Assembly: GCF_020524345.1 (NCBI RefSeq)
Contig: NZ_JAIVLH010000009.1
Span: 124,001 to 188,000, forward strand
Origin: Metabacillus niabensis
GTDB taxonomy: Bacteria; Bacillota; Bacilli; Bacillales; Bacillaceae
DNA: 64,000 nucleotides
Reading direction: 5' to 3'
Shown: positions 30,252-39,447 of the stretch, in pieces
How positions within the stretch are numbered: position 1 is the stretch's first letter
Layout: every line of letters starts with the position of its first letter
Program-made: the position numbers and the translations under genes
The notes under the pieces: generated by a model
What the model was told of the DNA's origin: nothing
The model's database searches: none
The model's input: the letters and a program-made list of their open reading frames with translations, nothing else

Positions 30252-30287
30252 GTCTATATTGTAAGGAGGTGATTTGCTCGTATAGAC
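30252..30287 (+). promoter_or_regulatory. Orphan full-length Shine-Dalgarno in a hairpin loop, nupN leader
   Basis: AAGGAGGTGAT (30263-30273) is an 11-nt perfect complement of the 16S rRNA 3' end, but no gene starts there: the only near codon, TTG 30274, gives a 3-codon frame at too short a distance. It lies between arms GTCTATA (30252-30258) and TATAGAC (30281-30287). It resembles the mRNA-stabilising 'STAB-SD' of cry3A leaders. Confidence 0.5.
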
Positions 30288-30341
30288 TGTAACTTTTTGT
30301 TTAGTTTAATACTTATACTATATTTTTTAGGGGGTTTTAAA

Positions 30342-31418
30342 ATGAAAAAGAGACATGGACTAGCTTTATCCTTATTTTTAGCAGCTGGTACTTTACTAGC
30401 AGGCTGTGGTGGAGGAAATAATGATGAAGGTGCTGGCTCTGAAGGCGGCAAAGAAGCAGCTGATGATCAGTTTACAGTAGCAATGGTAACAGATGTTGGT
30501 GGAGTTGATGATAAATCATTCAACCAATCAGCTTGGGAAGGATTACAAGCATTCGGTGAGGAAAACGGTCTTGAAAAGGGAACTGACGGTTATGACTATT
30601 CCCAATCCCAAAGTGATGCGGATTATGTAACAAACTTAAATACACTGGCACGTAAGAATTTTGATTTAATATACGGAATTGGATACTTATTGCAGCCAGC
30701 AGTCGAAGAAATTGCTGAACAACAAAAAGATACTCACTTTGCAATTGTTGATAGTGTTGTAGAAAAACCAAATGTAGCTAGCATTACATTTAAAGAGCAT
30801 CAAGGTTCATACCTGGTTGGTGTAGTAGCAGGATTAACAACAAAAACAAATAAAGTTGGATTTGTTGGCGGTGTTGAAGGGGACTTAATTAAAAAGTTTG
30901 AAGTAGGCTTCGTAGAAGGCGTTAAAGCTGTAAACCCTGATGCAACTGTAGATGTACAATATGCAGGTGCTTTTGATGCAGCTGATAAAGGAAAGGCAAT
31001 TGCATCAAGCATGTACGGATCTGGTGCTGATATTATCTATCATGCAGCCGGTGGAACTGGTAATGGTGTATTCTCTGAAGCGATTGACTTAAAAGTTCAA
31101 GACCCAGACCGTGAATTATGGGTAATTGGTGTTGACAAAGATCAACATGAAGAAGGAAACGGAAAAACAAAAGATGGTGAAGAATTTAACATCACATTAA
31201 CTTCAATGGTTAAACGAGTAGATGTAGCTGTTCAAGACCTTTCCGAAAAAGCAAAAGCTGGTGAATTCCCTGGCGGAGAAGTGATTGAATACGGTATCGA
31301 AGAAGAAGCGATCGGTATCTCTCCAAGTGATGAACACTTATCTGAAGAAGTAAAAGCAAAAGTTAAAGAATACGAAGAAAAAATTGTTAATGGCGAAATC
31401 GAAGTACCAACAAAATAA
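30342..31418 (+). CDS. nupN: BMP-family nucleoside-binding lipoprotein
   Basis: Solute-binding lipoprotein of the basic membrane protein (BMP/PnrA) family, anchored outside the cell membrane, which delivers nucleosides to the ABC transporter encoded next. 358 aa from ATG 30342, 7 nt after AGGGGG. Signal peptide with lipobox LLAGC (Cys22), then a Gly/Glu-rich linker, then the BMP fold with [20 protein letters not shown] near residue 50. The B. subtilis homologue NupN (YufN) belongs to a guanosine transporter located elsewhere on its chromosome; substrate here is inferred. An earlier in-frame start at 30297 has no ribosome site. Confidence 0.92.
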   Translation: MKKRHGLALSLFLAAGTLLAGCGGGNNDEGAGSEGGKEAADDQFTVAMVTDVGGVDDKSFNQSAWEGLQAFGEENGLEKGTDGYDYSQSQSDADYVTNLNTLARKNFDLIYGIGYLLQPAVEEIAEQQKDTHFAIVDSVVEKPNVASITFKEHQGSYLVGVVAGLTTKTNKVGFVGGVEGDLIKKFEVGFVEGVKAVNPDATVDVQYAGAFDAADKGKAIASSMYGSGADIIYHAAGGTGNGVFSEAIDLKVQDPDRELWVIGVDKDQHEEGNGKTKDGEEFNITLTSMVKRVDVAVQDLSEKAKAGEFPGGEVIEYGIEEEAIGISPSDEHLSEEVKAKVKEYEEKIVNGEIEVPTK

Positions 31419-31428
31419 TTAATAGATA

Positions 31429-31528
31429 AGGGCTGACTTACTCAAATGTTCAGAATCCTCAATCCATTGGCTCATTTACAAGCTGTTAGATAGAGGGGAA
31501 GAAGCATAGTAAAAGTCAGCCTTTATTC
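31429..31528 (+). repeat. Long-loop inverted repeat after nupN (terminator/attenuator-like)
   Basis: GGCTGACTT (31432-31440) pairs with AAGTCAGCC (31514-31522), followed by TTTATTCC. Loop about 73 nt. It may reduce transcription into nupOPQ so that the lipoprotein exceeds the membrane complex. Arms resemble those at 1091. The rest of the gap to 31717 shows no gene or clear promoter. Confidence 0.5.
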
Positions 31529-31717
31529 CTGAAAATCAATAAATTTAAATCTTCTAACTATTTGGGGAATTAATAACCGTAAACAAATAATTTAGTGGAT
31601 TTACATTTGGTGATTTTCATACCAGTATTCTTTTTAGCGAAACAATGCTTGAGAGTGATCAAAATGAAAAATTTTTATACCTACCTTAATGTTGTTCAGG
31701 AAAAGGAGTGAACAAAT

Positions 31718-33241
31718 TTGAATTATGTAATAGAAATGCTGAATATTCGTAAGGAATTTCCTGGCATAGTAGCAAATGACAATATTACATTACAAGTAAA
31801 AAAAGGCGAAATTCATGCTCTTTTAGGTGAAAATGGAGCTGGAAAATCAACATTAATGAATGTTCTTTTTGGTCTATATCAACCTGAAAAAGGGGAAATT
31901 CGAGTAAATGGAAAGAAAGTGAACATTACAAATCCTAATATAGCAAATGATTTAGGGATTGGAATGGTTCATCAACATTTTATGCTTGTTAACACCTTTA
32001 CAGTTACAGAGAACATTATATTAGGAAATGAACCCAAAAAAGGTTTTTCCGTCAGTATAAAGGAAGCAGAAAAACAAGTGAAGGAAATATCAGAGCGGTA
32101 TGGTCTTGCTGTAGACCCAACAGCTAAAGTTTCAGATATTTCCGTAGGTATGCAACAGCGTGTTGAAATTTTAAAAACCTTATATCGAGGTGCAGAAATT
32201 TTAATTTTTGATGAACCGACTGCTGTTCTTACCCCTCAAGAAATTAAAGAATTAATTCAAATTTTGAAAACACTTATTAAAGAAGGTAAATCAATCATTT
32301 TAATTACTCATAAGCTTAAAGAGATTATGGAAGTATGTGATCGTGTAACAGTTATACGTAAAGGTGAAGGAATTGGAACAGTTGATGTAGCGAACACAAA
32401 TCCTAACGAGTTAGCATCATTAATGGTAGGCCGGGAAGTTTCATTCAAAACAGATAAAACAACAGCCAAACCTAAAGAAGATGTATTAACGATTACTGAT
32501 TTAATAGTAAAAGATAATCGTCAAGTGCCTATGGTAAATTCTTTAACTCTTTCAGTGCGTTCAGGGGAAATCGTAGGAATTGCTGGTGTTGATGGAAATG
32601 GTCAATCTGAACTGATTGAAGCCATTACAGGATTGAGAAAAGTAGCTTCTGGTACTATTAAATTAAATAATAAAGAAATCACAAATATGCATCCTAGAAA
32701 AATTACAGAAACAGGTGTTGGTCATATTCCTCAAGATCGCCATAAACACGGATTAGTTCTTGATTTTCCTATCGGTGAGAATATGGTTTTACAAACATAC
32801 TATAAACAACCATTTTCCAAAATTGGTGTACTGAATTTTAAAACAATCTATGATAAAGCAAAAAACCTTATTAAAGAATTTGATGTGAGAACACCGAGTA
32901 CCTCTACACTCGCTAGAGCACTTTCTGGCGGTAATCAGCAGAAAGCAATTATTGGCCGGGAAGTTGACCGCAACCCGGATTTGTTAATTGCAGCACAGCC
33001 TACTCGTGGCCTTGATGTTGGAGCAATTGAATTTATTCATAGTCGTCTTATTGAACAACGCGATAACGGCAAAGCTGTTTTGTTAATTTCATTTGAGTTA
33101 GATGAGATTATAAATGTTAGTGATCGCATTGCAGTTATTTATGAAGGGAAAATTGTAGACATCGTTGACCCCAAACAAACAACTGAGCAAGAATTAGGAC
33201 TCCTTATGGCGGGTAGTAAACGTCAGAAAGAAGGTAATTAA
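31718..33241 (+). CDS. nupO: Nucleoside ABC transporter, double ATPase subunit
   Basis: 507-aa ABC ATPase with two nucleotide-binding domains in one chain, the form used by sugar/nucleoside CUT2-type importers. TTG 31718 behind AAAAGGAGTGA gives MNYVIEMLNIRKEF, as in relatives. First domain: Walker A GENGAGKST (near residue 40), signature SVGMQQR, Walker B ILIFDEPT. Second: degenerate Walker A GVDGNGQSE (near 297), signature LSGGNQQK, Walker B LLIAAQPTRGLD. The second site's weaker motifs are normal for this class. It is followed 2 nt later by the first permease gene. Confidence 0.93.
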   Translation: MNYVIEMLNIRKEFPGIVANDNITLQVKKGEIHALLGENGAGKSTLMNVLFGLYQPEKGEIRVNGKKVNITNPNIANDLGIGMVHQHFMLVNTFTVTENIILGNEPKKGFSVSIKEAEKQVKEISERYGLAVDPTAKVSDISVGMQQRVEILKTLYRGAEILIFDEPTAVLTPQEIKELIQILKTLIKEGKSIILITHKLKEIMEVCDRVTVIRKGEGIGTVDVANTNPNELASLMVGREVSFKTDKTTAKPKEDVLTITDLIVKDNRQVPMVNSLTLSVRSGEIVGIAGVDGNGQSELIEAITGLRKVASGTIKLNNKEITNMHPRKITETGVGHIPQDRHKHGLVLDFPIGENMVLQTYYKQPFSKIGVLNFKTIYDKAKNLIKEFDVRTPSTSTLARALSGGNQQKAIIGREVDRNPDLLIAAQPTRGLDVGAIEFIHSRLIEQRDNGKAVLLISFELDEIINVSDRIAVIYEGKIVDIVDPKQTTEQELGLLMAGSKRQKEGN

Positions 33242-33243
33242 TT

Positions 33244-34290
33244 ATGAACTTAAATCGGTATATGAATTTGTTAATTCCTGTTATCGCTGTAATTTTAGGT
33301 ATTCTATGTGGTGCAATTATTATGTTGGTAAGTGGGTATAATCCTATAGCCGGTTATAATGCTCTTTGGTATGGAATGTTTGGTGATTCTTACTACTTAG
33401 GTGAGACAGTCAGACAATTAACACCATATATTTTAACAGGGTTAGCTGTTGCATTTGCTTACAGAACAGGCCTATTTAACATAGGTGTTGAAGGGCAGGT
33501 AATAGTAGGTTGGTTTGCAGCTGTTTGGGTTGGTGTAGCTTTTGAATTGCCACCTTTCATTCATCTTCCACTAGCAATCATCGTTGCTGCTTTGGCTGGG
33601 GCACTTTGGGGGTTTGTACCGGGTCTTTTAAAGGCACGATTCAAAGTTCATGAAGTTATTGTAACAATTATGATGAACTATATTGCTTTGCACGTAACAA
33701 ATTATTTAATTAGAAATGTTATAACTGACAATAGTGATACATCAGATAAAGTTTACCCTTCTGCATCATTACGTTCAGAATTTTTTGAGAATATTACAGA
33801 TTACTCCAGAATGCACAATGGAATATTTATTGCATTAATTGCTGCATTTATTATGTGGTTTCTTCTAGAAAAAACAACAAAAGGCTTTGAGTTGCGAGCT
33901 GTAGGATTTAACCATGATGCCGCACATTACGCTGGTATGAATGTTAATCGAAACATTATCCTTTCAATGGTCATTTCTGGTGCTTTTGCAGGTGTAGCTG
34001 GTGCTATGGAAGGTTTAGGAACCTTTGAGTATGTGTCTGTAAAAAGCGGATTTACTGGAATCGGGTTTGATGGAATTGCTGTCGCGCTGATCGGAGGAAA
34101 TGCAGCTATTGGTATTTTATTCTCCGCAGCATTATTTGGCGGCTTAAAAGTTGGTGCTCTCAATATGCCATCAGAAGCTGGTGTACCAAATGAGCTTGTT
34201 GAGATTATTATCGCACTTATTATCTTCTTTGTAGCATCAAGCTATTTTATCCGTTGGATATTACTTCGTTTTAAAAAGGAGGGGAAATAA
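33244..34290 (+). CDS. nupP: Nucleoside ABC transporter permease 1
   Basis: 348-aa integral membrane protein, branched-chain/BMP-type permease family (BPD_transp_2). About nine to ten hydrophobic segments can be read, with the family landmark FNIGVEGQVIVGWFAA near residues 77-92 and the conserved loop FELRAVGFNHDAAHYAGM near 215. It starts 2 nt after nupO, and its stop touches the GTG of the next permease, so the operon is tightly packed. It forms the membrane channel with the next gene product. Confidence 0.92.
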   Translation: MNLNRYMNLLIPVIAVILGILCGAIIMLVSGYNPIAGYNALWYGMFGDSYYLGETVRQLTPYILTGLAVAFAYRTGLFNIGVEGQVIVGWFAAVWVGVAFELPPFIHLPLAIIVAALAGALWGFVPGLLKARFKVHEVIVTIMMNYIALHVTNYLIRNVITDNSDTSDKVYPSASLRSEFFENITDYSRMHNGIFIALIAAFIMWFLLEKTTKGFELRAVGFNHDAAHYAGMNVNRNIILSMVISGAFAGVAGAMEGLGTFEYVSVKSGFTGIGFDGIAVALIGGNAAIGILFSAALFGGLKVGALNMPSEAGVPNELVEIIIALIIFFVASSYFIRWILLRFKKEGK

Positions 34291-35250
34291 GTGAGCATAT
34301 TGCAAGCATTAGAAATTATTATTCCAACAGCTTTATTTGTAGCAGCTCCACTTATTTTCACCGCACTCGGTGGTGTATTTAGTGAGCGGTCCGGTGTTGT
34401 TAACATTGGTCTTGAAGGATTAATGATTATTGGGGCATTTGTTGGTATTGTGTTTAATTTACAGTTTGATGATATATTGGGTAAAGCAACGCCATGGTTT
34501 GCCATTTTGGCTGCAATGGTGGCAGCGGCTCTTTTTTCTCTGCTTCATGCAGTAGCTTCGATAACATTTAAGGCAGATCAAGTAGTTAGTGGTGTAGCGA
34601 TTAACTTTTTAGCTTTAGGTTTATCCCTTTTTCTCGTAAAAAACATCTATGAAAAAGGTCAAACAGATCGTATTTCAACTAGTTTTAACAAGATGGACAT
34701 TCCATTATTAAGCGATATACCAGTCATAGGTAAGATTTTCTTCTCCGGAGGATATATCACTTCATACTTGGCTATTATCTTAGCTGTTATCGTTTGGTAT
34801 GTGATCTATAAAACACCATTCGGCCTTCGTTTACGCTCTGTGGGTGAACATCCAATGGCAGCTGATACTATGGGGATTAATGTTACAAGAATGAGATATA
34901 TAGGTGTTTTATTAAGTGGTGCATTCGCGGGTATTGGCGGTGCAGTGTATGCTACAATCATTTCTAGAGATTTTAGTCATGCAACAATAAGTGGTCAAGG
35001 ATTTATGGCACTTGCAGCTGTTATCTTTGGAAAATGGCACCCACTTGGTGCAATGGGAGCAGCATTATTCTTTGGTCTCGCACAAGGGTTAAGTATTATA
35101 GGAGGTACCATTCCGTTTTTAAAGGATATTCCGTCCGTTTATTTATTAATTCTTCCTTATGTGTTAACCATTCTGGCATTAACAGGATTTATCGGTCGTG
35201 CTGATTCACCAAAGGCTCTTGGAACACCATATGAAAAAGGAAAAAGATAA
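34291..35250 (+). CDS. nupQ: Nucleoside ABC transporter permease 2
   Basis: 319-aa second permease of the same family. GTG 34291 directly follows the nupP stop, with AAAGGAGGGG (34275-34284) inside the nupP end. Landmarks: GVVNIGLEGLMIIGAF (about 35-50) and LRLRSVGEHPMAADTMG-type loop near residue 180. It has about eight hydrophobic segments. It closes the nupN-nupO-nupP-nupQ operon, followed by a clean terminator. Confidence 0.92.
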   Translation: MSILQALEIIIPTALFVAAPLIFTALGGVFSERSGVVNIGLEGLMIIGAFVGIVFNLQFDDILGKATPWFAILAAMVAAALFSLLHAVASITFKADQVVSGVAINFLALGLSLFLVKNIYEKGQTDRISTSFNKMDIPLLSDIPVIGKIFFSGGYITSYLAIILAVIVWYVIYKTPFGLRLRSVGEHPMAADTMGINVTRMRYIGVLLSGAFAGIGGAVYATIISRDFSHATISGQGFMALAAVIFGKWHPLGAMGAALFFGLAQGLSIIGGTIPFLKDIPSVYLLILPYVLTILALTGFIGRADSPKALGTPYEKGKR

Positions 35251-35256
35251 ATTTAG

Positions 35257-35286
35257 CTCTCTCCACTTGTAGGAGAGAGTTTTTTT
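35257..35286 (+). terminator. Intrinsic terminator after the nucleoside transporter operon
   Basis: CTCTCTCC (35257-35264), 7-nt loop, GGAGAGAG (35272-35279), then seven T. Confidence 0.92.
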
Positions 35287-35398
35287 GTATTTAAAAATCC
35301 TCGGCTTGTTAGATGTAACTTAATTCCAGTATATGTTAGCTTCATTTAACGCAAAATGAACATGTTAACAAAATAAATAGTAGACAGGTGAAGGCGAT

Positions 35399-36631
35399 AT
35401 GGAAGCACGAAAGAAGCTGGATTTACTTGCATTATCTTCTGTTCCTCTTGTCATGACGTTAGGAAACTCTATGTTAATTCCTGTTTTACCTCAGATCTCC
35501 AAAAAATTAGGGATAAGTGCTTTTCAGGTATCTTTAATCATTACAGTATATTCAATTGTGGCTATTTTATTAATCCCAATTGCAGGATATCTATCAGACC
35601 GGTTTGGTAGAAAAGTTGTGATGGTTCCTTGTTTAATCATAGCTGGGGTAGGTGGAGCAGTTTCCGGATGGGCTTCATGGAAGATGGATGATCCATATAT
35701 CATGATCCTTTTAGGACGTGTATTACAAGGTATTGGCTCTGCAGGTGCAGCACCTGTTGTTATGCCATTAATAGGGGACATGTTTGAAGATGATGAACAA
35801 ATAAGTGCAGGTCTTGGATTAACTGAAACAGCAAATACTGCTGGAAAAGTTTTAAGCCCGATAATAGGTGCAGTTTTAGCTGCATTTGTATGGTTTTTAC
35901 CTTTTTGGTTTATTCCATTTTTCAGTTTAATCAGTGTGCTGCTTGTATTTTTCTTAGTAAAGGTACCAAAACAGGAAGATGATGAAAAACAAAGCTTTAA
36001 AGAATTTGTTCATTGTGTAAAAGGAATCTTTAAACAGGATGGTAAATGGTTATTTGCCATTTTTGCAGTGGGCTGTACCATTATGTTTGTTTTATTTGGT
36101 ATATTATTTTTTCTTTCAGATTTGCTTGAAAAGCAATATGCAATAGATGGAGTTAAAAAAGGGTTAGTTTTAGCCATACCATTATTAGCCCTATCTATTA
36201 GTTCGTATTTTTCAGGTAAGAAAATTGGTCAAGACAGACATTTAATGAAAAGTGTTATTATTATCGGGATGTGTTTAGTGACTTTTTCATTTATTGCTCT
36301 AAGAGTGCAACACTCGTTAATCTTCTTAATTTCTTTTTTAGTTCTTACGGGGATTGGAATTGGGATTACATTACCGAGCCTAGATGCATTAATAACGGAA
36401 GGAATTGAAAAAGAACAGCGAGGCACAATTACTTCTATTTACAGCTCAATGCGGTTTATTGGTGTTGCAGCGGGACCGCCGGTATTTTCTTATCTGATGT
36501 CAGTTAGTGAACATCTTGTTTATTATATATCTGCCGGAACAAGTGTCATTGCTGTTATGGTTGTGATGCTCTTTATAAAGCCAGATAAGGACTTTGAAAA
36601 AGATCCAAATCAACTTCCAAAACTTGCATAA
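35399..36631 (+). CDS. ymfD: Major facilitator superfamily exporter (YmfD-like)
   Basis: 410-aa MFS transporter, DHA1-type drug/proton antiporter pattern: twelve hydrophobic segments, the loop 2-3 motif GYLSDRFGRKVV (about residues 62-73), and a start PLVMTLGNSMLIPVLPQ like B. subtilis YmfD. The B. subtilis protein exports the siderophore bacillibactin; no siderophore genes lie in this window, so the substrate here is uncertain. ATG 35399 follows AGGTGAAGG. Single-gene unit between two hairpins. Confidence 0.85.
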   Translation: MEARKKLDLLALSSVPLVMTLGNSMLIPVLPQISKKLGISAFQVSLIITVYSIVAILLIPIAGYLSDRFGRKVVMVPCLIIAGVGGAVSGWASWKMDDPYIMILLGRVLQGIGSAGAAPVVMPLIGDMFEDDEQISAGLGLTETANTAGKVLSPIIGAVLAAFVWFLPFWFIPFFSLISVLLVFFLVKVPKQEDDEKQSFKEFVHCVKGIFKQDGKWLFAIFAVGCTIMFVLFGILFFLSDLLEKQYAIDGVKKGLVLAIPLLALSISSYFSGKKIGQDRHLMKSVIIIGMCLVTFSFIALRVQHSLIFLISFLVLTGIGIGITLPSLDALITEGIEKEQRGTITSIYSSMRFIGVAAGPPVFSYLMSVSEHLVYYISAGTSVIAVMVVMLFIKPDKDFEKDPNQLPKLA

Positions 36632-36635
36632 AACA

Positions 36636-36663
36636 AAGACAGTTCTAAGATTAGAACTGTCTT
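36636..36663 (+). terminator. Perfect 13-bp hairpin after ymfD
   Basis: AAGACAGTTCTAA (36636-36648) and TTAGAACTGTCTT (36651-36663) pair perfectly around 2 nt. The following tract (GTACTTTCC) is not T-rich, so termination efficiency is unclear. Confidence 0.6.
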
Positions 36664-36749
36664 GTACTTTCCATCCAAGAGGTATATGGATGATTATTTA
36701 GAGTAAAGATATAAGTAAATGTGTATTATTTCCTTTATTATCCTCGTAT

Positions 36750-36758
36750 TGATATAAT
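36750..36758 (+). promoter_or_regulatory. Candidate extended -10 promoter of ymfF
   Basis: TGATATAAT (36750-36758), perfect -10 hexamer with upstream TG; -35 poor. Start would fall about 26 nt before ymfF. Confidence 0.5.
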
Positions 36759-36791
36759 TACTAACAATGAATTCGTAAAAGGAGGGTCTTC

Positions 36792-38069
36792 ATGTCTTAT
36801 ATTGATGAACAACTTACAGATATTCATGGGATTTCGCTACACACTGTAACAACATCCAAATTTAAGACGAATACTATTGTTTTAAAGTTATTAGCACCAC
36901 TAAATGAAAAAGATGTTACATATAGAGCGTTATTACCGTATGTTCTTCAAAGAGGTACACAAAACTTTCCCACAAGTACCCGTTTAAGACAGCACTTAGA
37001 TGAACTTTATGGTGCAACATTAAATGTTGATTTATCAAAGAAAGGTGAACAACATATTATTTCCTTTCGAATGGAAGTGGCAAATGAAAAGTTTTTATCT
37101 GATTCAACCCCACTGTTAGAAAAATCTTTAAAGCTACTTGCTGACATTTTATTAAACCCGGTTACGGATGATGGAGTGTTTCAAGAGGAATATGTTACAC
37201 AAGAAAAAAGAACATTAAAGCAAAGAATTCAGTCTGTATATGATGACAAAATGAGATATTCCAATCTTAGACTTGTTCAAGAAATGTGTAAAAACGAACC
37301 TTATGCATTGCATGTTAACGGAGAATTAAAAGACATTGATGAAATCTCAGCTCAATCGCTCTTCGATTATTATAAAAACACGTTATTGCATAACAAAATA
37401 GATCTATATATTGTTGGTGATATTGATCGGCAAGAGGTAGAAAAATATGTTGAACATTATTTTTCTATAAAGAATACACCTCAGAACATTATCCATCCAA
37501 CAGAAAAGAATGAAGTAGTAGAAAATGAAGTCATTGAAGAGCAAGATGTAAAACAAGGTAAGCTGAATATCGGGTATCGAACAAACAGTACCTACCGAGA
37601 CGATGACTATTATGCACTTCAAGTATTTAATGGCATTTTTGGAGGCTTCTCCCACTCAAAACTTTTTATCAATGTTCGTGAAAAAGCAAGCTTGGCATAT
37701 TATGCAGCATCAAGAGTAGAGAGTCATAAAGGGTTGTTAATGGTGATGTCAGGAGTTGAGTTTCAAAATTATGAAAAAGCCGTCACTATTATTAAAGAAC
37801 AAATGGCAGCTATGAAAAATGGAGAATTTACAGATCAAGAATTTGAACAAACGAAAGCGGTAATTAGAAACCAACTATTAGAAACGGTGGATACACCGTA
37901 CGGATTAGTTGAAATTGTTTATCATAATGTCATTGCATCTATAAACCGCTCTTTTGATGAATATTTAGAAGGTATTGAAAAAGTAACGATGGAAGAGGTT
38001 GTAGAAGTTGCGAAGAAAGTGGAACTCGATACAATCTACTTCTTAAAAGGAATAGGGGGAACCGCATGA
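36792..38069 (+). CDS. ymfF: M16 peptidase-like protein YmfF (zinc motif absent)
   Basis: 425-aa M16-family protein. The HxxEH zinc motif expected within the first 80 residues is missing: the aligned stretch reads RALLPYVLQRGTQNFP, so this is probably the non-catalytic partner. The second domain keeps the RY-type segment (KLFINVREKASLAYYAASR near 295-312). AAAGGAGGG precedes ATG 36792. It overlaps ymfH by 4 nt. M16 proteins often work as an active/inactive pair, and YmfF-YmfH fits that pattern; target unknown. Confidence 0.9.
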   Translation: MSYIDEQLTDIHGISLHTVTTSKFKTNTIVLKLLAPLNEKDVTYRALLPYVLQRGTQNFPTSTRLRQHLDELYGATLNVDLSKKGEQHIISFRMEVANEKFLSDSTPLLEKSLKLLADILLNPVTDDGVFQEEYVTQEKRTLKQRIQSVYDDKMRYSNLRLVQEMCKNEPYALHVNGELKDIDEISAQSLFDYYKNTLLHNKIDLYIVGDIDRQEVEKYVEHYFSIKNTPQNIIHPTEKNEVVENEVIEEQDVKQGKLNIGYRTNSTYRDDDYYALQVFNGIFGGFSHSKLFINVREKASLAYYAASRVESHKGLLMVMSGVEFQNYEKAVTIIKEQMAAMKNGEFTDQEFEQTKAVIRNQLLETVDTPYGLVEIVYHNVIASINRSFDEYLEGIEKVTMEEVVEVAKKVELDTIYFLKGIGGTA

Positions 38070-39352
38070 CAAAACCTATTCATTTTGAGCAGTTACAGGA
38101 ATCTCTTTACTATGAAAAAATGACCAATGGATTAGATGTATACGTGCTGCCTAAAAAAGGCTTTAATAAGACGTATGCTACGTTTACGACGAAATACGGT
38201 TCAATTGATAATACTTTTGTTCCAATAAACAAAGATGAAATGATTCAAGTTCCTGATGGAATTGCACACTTTTTAGAGCACAAGTTATTTGAAAAAGAAG
38301 ATGGGGATGTGTTTCAACAATTTAGTAAACAAGGCGCATCAGCAAATGCATTTACATCTTTTACTCGGACAGCATATCTATTTTCGAGTACCAGTCAAGT
38401 GGAAAGAAACTTGGAAACTTTGATTGACTTTGTTCAAGAACCTTACTTCTCTGAAAAGACGGTAGAAAAAGAAAAGGGAATTATCGGGCAGGAGATTAAT
38501 ATGTACGATGATAACCCTGATTGGCGTTTATACTTTGGGCTCATTCAAAATCTTTTTCATCAACATCCTGTTCGAATTGATATTGCAGGGACAATCGATT
38601 CGATCGCAAAAATTACAAAAGATTCTCTTTATGAGTGCTACAATACTTTTTATCATCCAAGTAACATGCTGTTATTTGTTGTTGGAGCTGTTGATCCTGA
38701 TAAAATTTTACAGCAAGTCCGAGAGAATCAACAAAAAAAGAATTTTTCAGCACAATCTGAAATAAAAAGAGAATTTCCTACTGAACAAGGAAATGTGTTT
38801 AAAGAAAAAGAAATATTAAAAATGAACGTACAAAGTTCAAAGTGCTTAGTAGGCTTAAAAGCCAAAAAGCCAAACAGAACGGGTGCGGAATTGTTAAAAT
38901 ATGAGCTTTCCATGAATATTCTTCTTGATATGCTGTTTAGTAAAAGCTCAACAAACCATGAAGAGCTATACAAAGAAGGTCTAATTGATGACACGTTTAG
39001 TTATGATTATACAGAAGAAAGTGGCTTTGGATTTGCAATGATTGGCGGTGACACTGTGGATCCTGACCATTTAGCCGAAAGAATTAAGGATATATTATTT
39101 AAAGCAAAAAATCATGGTGTTGACTTCTCAACTTTTGAAGCAACGAAAAAGAAAAAAATTGGTGCTTTTTTAAGAGCGATTAACTCTCCTGAATATATCG
39201 CCAATCAGTTTACCCGCTATGCATTTAATGAGATGAATCTATTTGATGTCGTACCAACACTGGAATCACTCTCTAAAGAAGATTTGACGAATGTCCTGAA
39301 TGAATCTGTAGAAGAGGCACTTTTTTCAGTATGTCAGGTTGTCCCTAAATAA
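38066..39352 (+). CDS. ymfH: M16 zinc peptidase YmfH
   Basis: 428-aa M16 peptidase with an intact inverted zinc motif HFLEH (near residue 73, in GIAHFLEHKLFE) and downstream Glu in GIIGQEINMYDD. ATG 38066 overlaps the ymfF stop (ATGA). With YmfF it likely forms a heterodimeric processing peptidase, like PqqL or mitochondrial processing peptidase arrangements. That is inference from motif complementarity. It is followed by a terminator and ymfI. Confidence 0.92.
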   Translation: MTKPIHFEQLQESLYYEKMTNGLDVYVLPKKGFNKTYATFTTKYGSIDNTFVPINKDEMIQVPDGIAHFLEHKLFEKEDGDVFQQFSKQGASANAFTSFTRTAYLFSSTSQVERNLETLIDFVQEPYFSEKTVEKEKGIIGQEINMYDDNPDWRLYFGLIQNLFHQHPVRIDIAGTIDSIAKITKDSLYECYNTFYHPSNMLLFVVGAVDPDKILQQVRENQQKKNFSAQSEIKREFPTEQGNVFKEKEILKMNVQSSKCLVGLKAKKPNRTGAELLKYELSMNILLDMLFSKSSTNHEELYKEGLIDDTFSYDYTEESGFGFAMIGGDTVDPDHLAERIKDILFKAKNHGVDFSTFEATKKKKIGAFLRAINSPEYIANQFTRYAFNEMNLFDVVPTLESLSKEDLTNVLNESVEEALFSVCQVVPK

Positions 39353-39366
39353 ATAATATTTCGCTG

Positions 39367-39392
39367 AGGTCTGCCATTGTCAGGCCTTTTTT
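39367..39392 (+). terminator. Intrinsic terminator after ymfH
   Basis: AGGTCTG (39367-39373) pairs with CAGGCCT (39381-39387) with one T-G wobble, followed by TTTTT. Confidence 0.7.
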
Positions 39393-39447
39393 GAATGGGA
39401 TATGATAGTATAATGAAAGATTATTTCTTTATAATTAAGGAGTATTT

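Noticed and set aside
30129-30341. Purine riboswitch before the nucleoside transporter
   Set aside because: Looked for conserved loop and junction sequences of the purine aptamer; none are present.
39409-39414. Perfect TATAAT before ymfI as a promoter
   Set aside because: No -35 at 16-18 bp, no upstream TG, and it directly follows a terminator; kept only as a remark in the ymfI entry.
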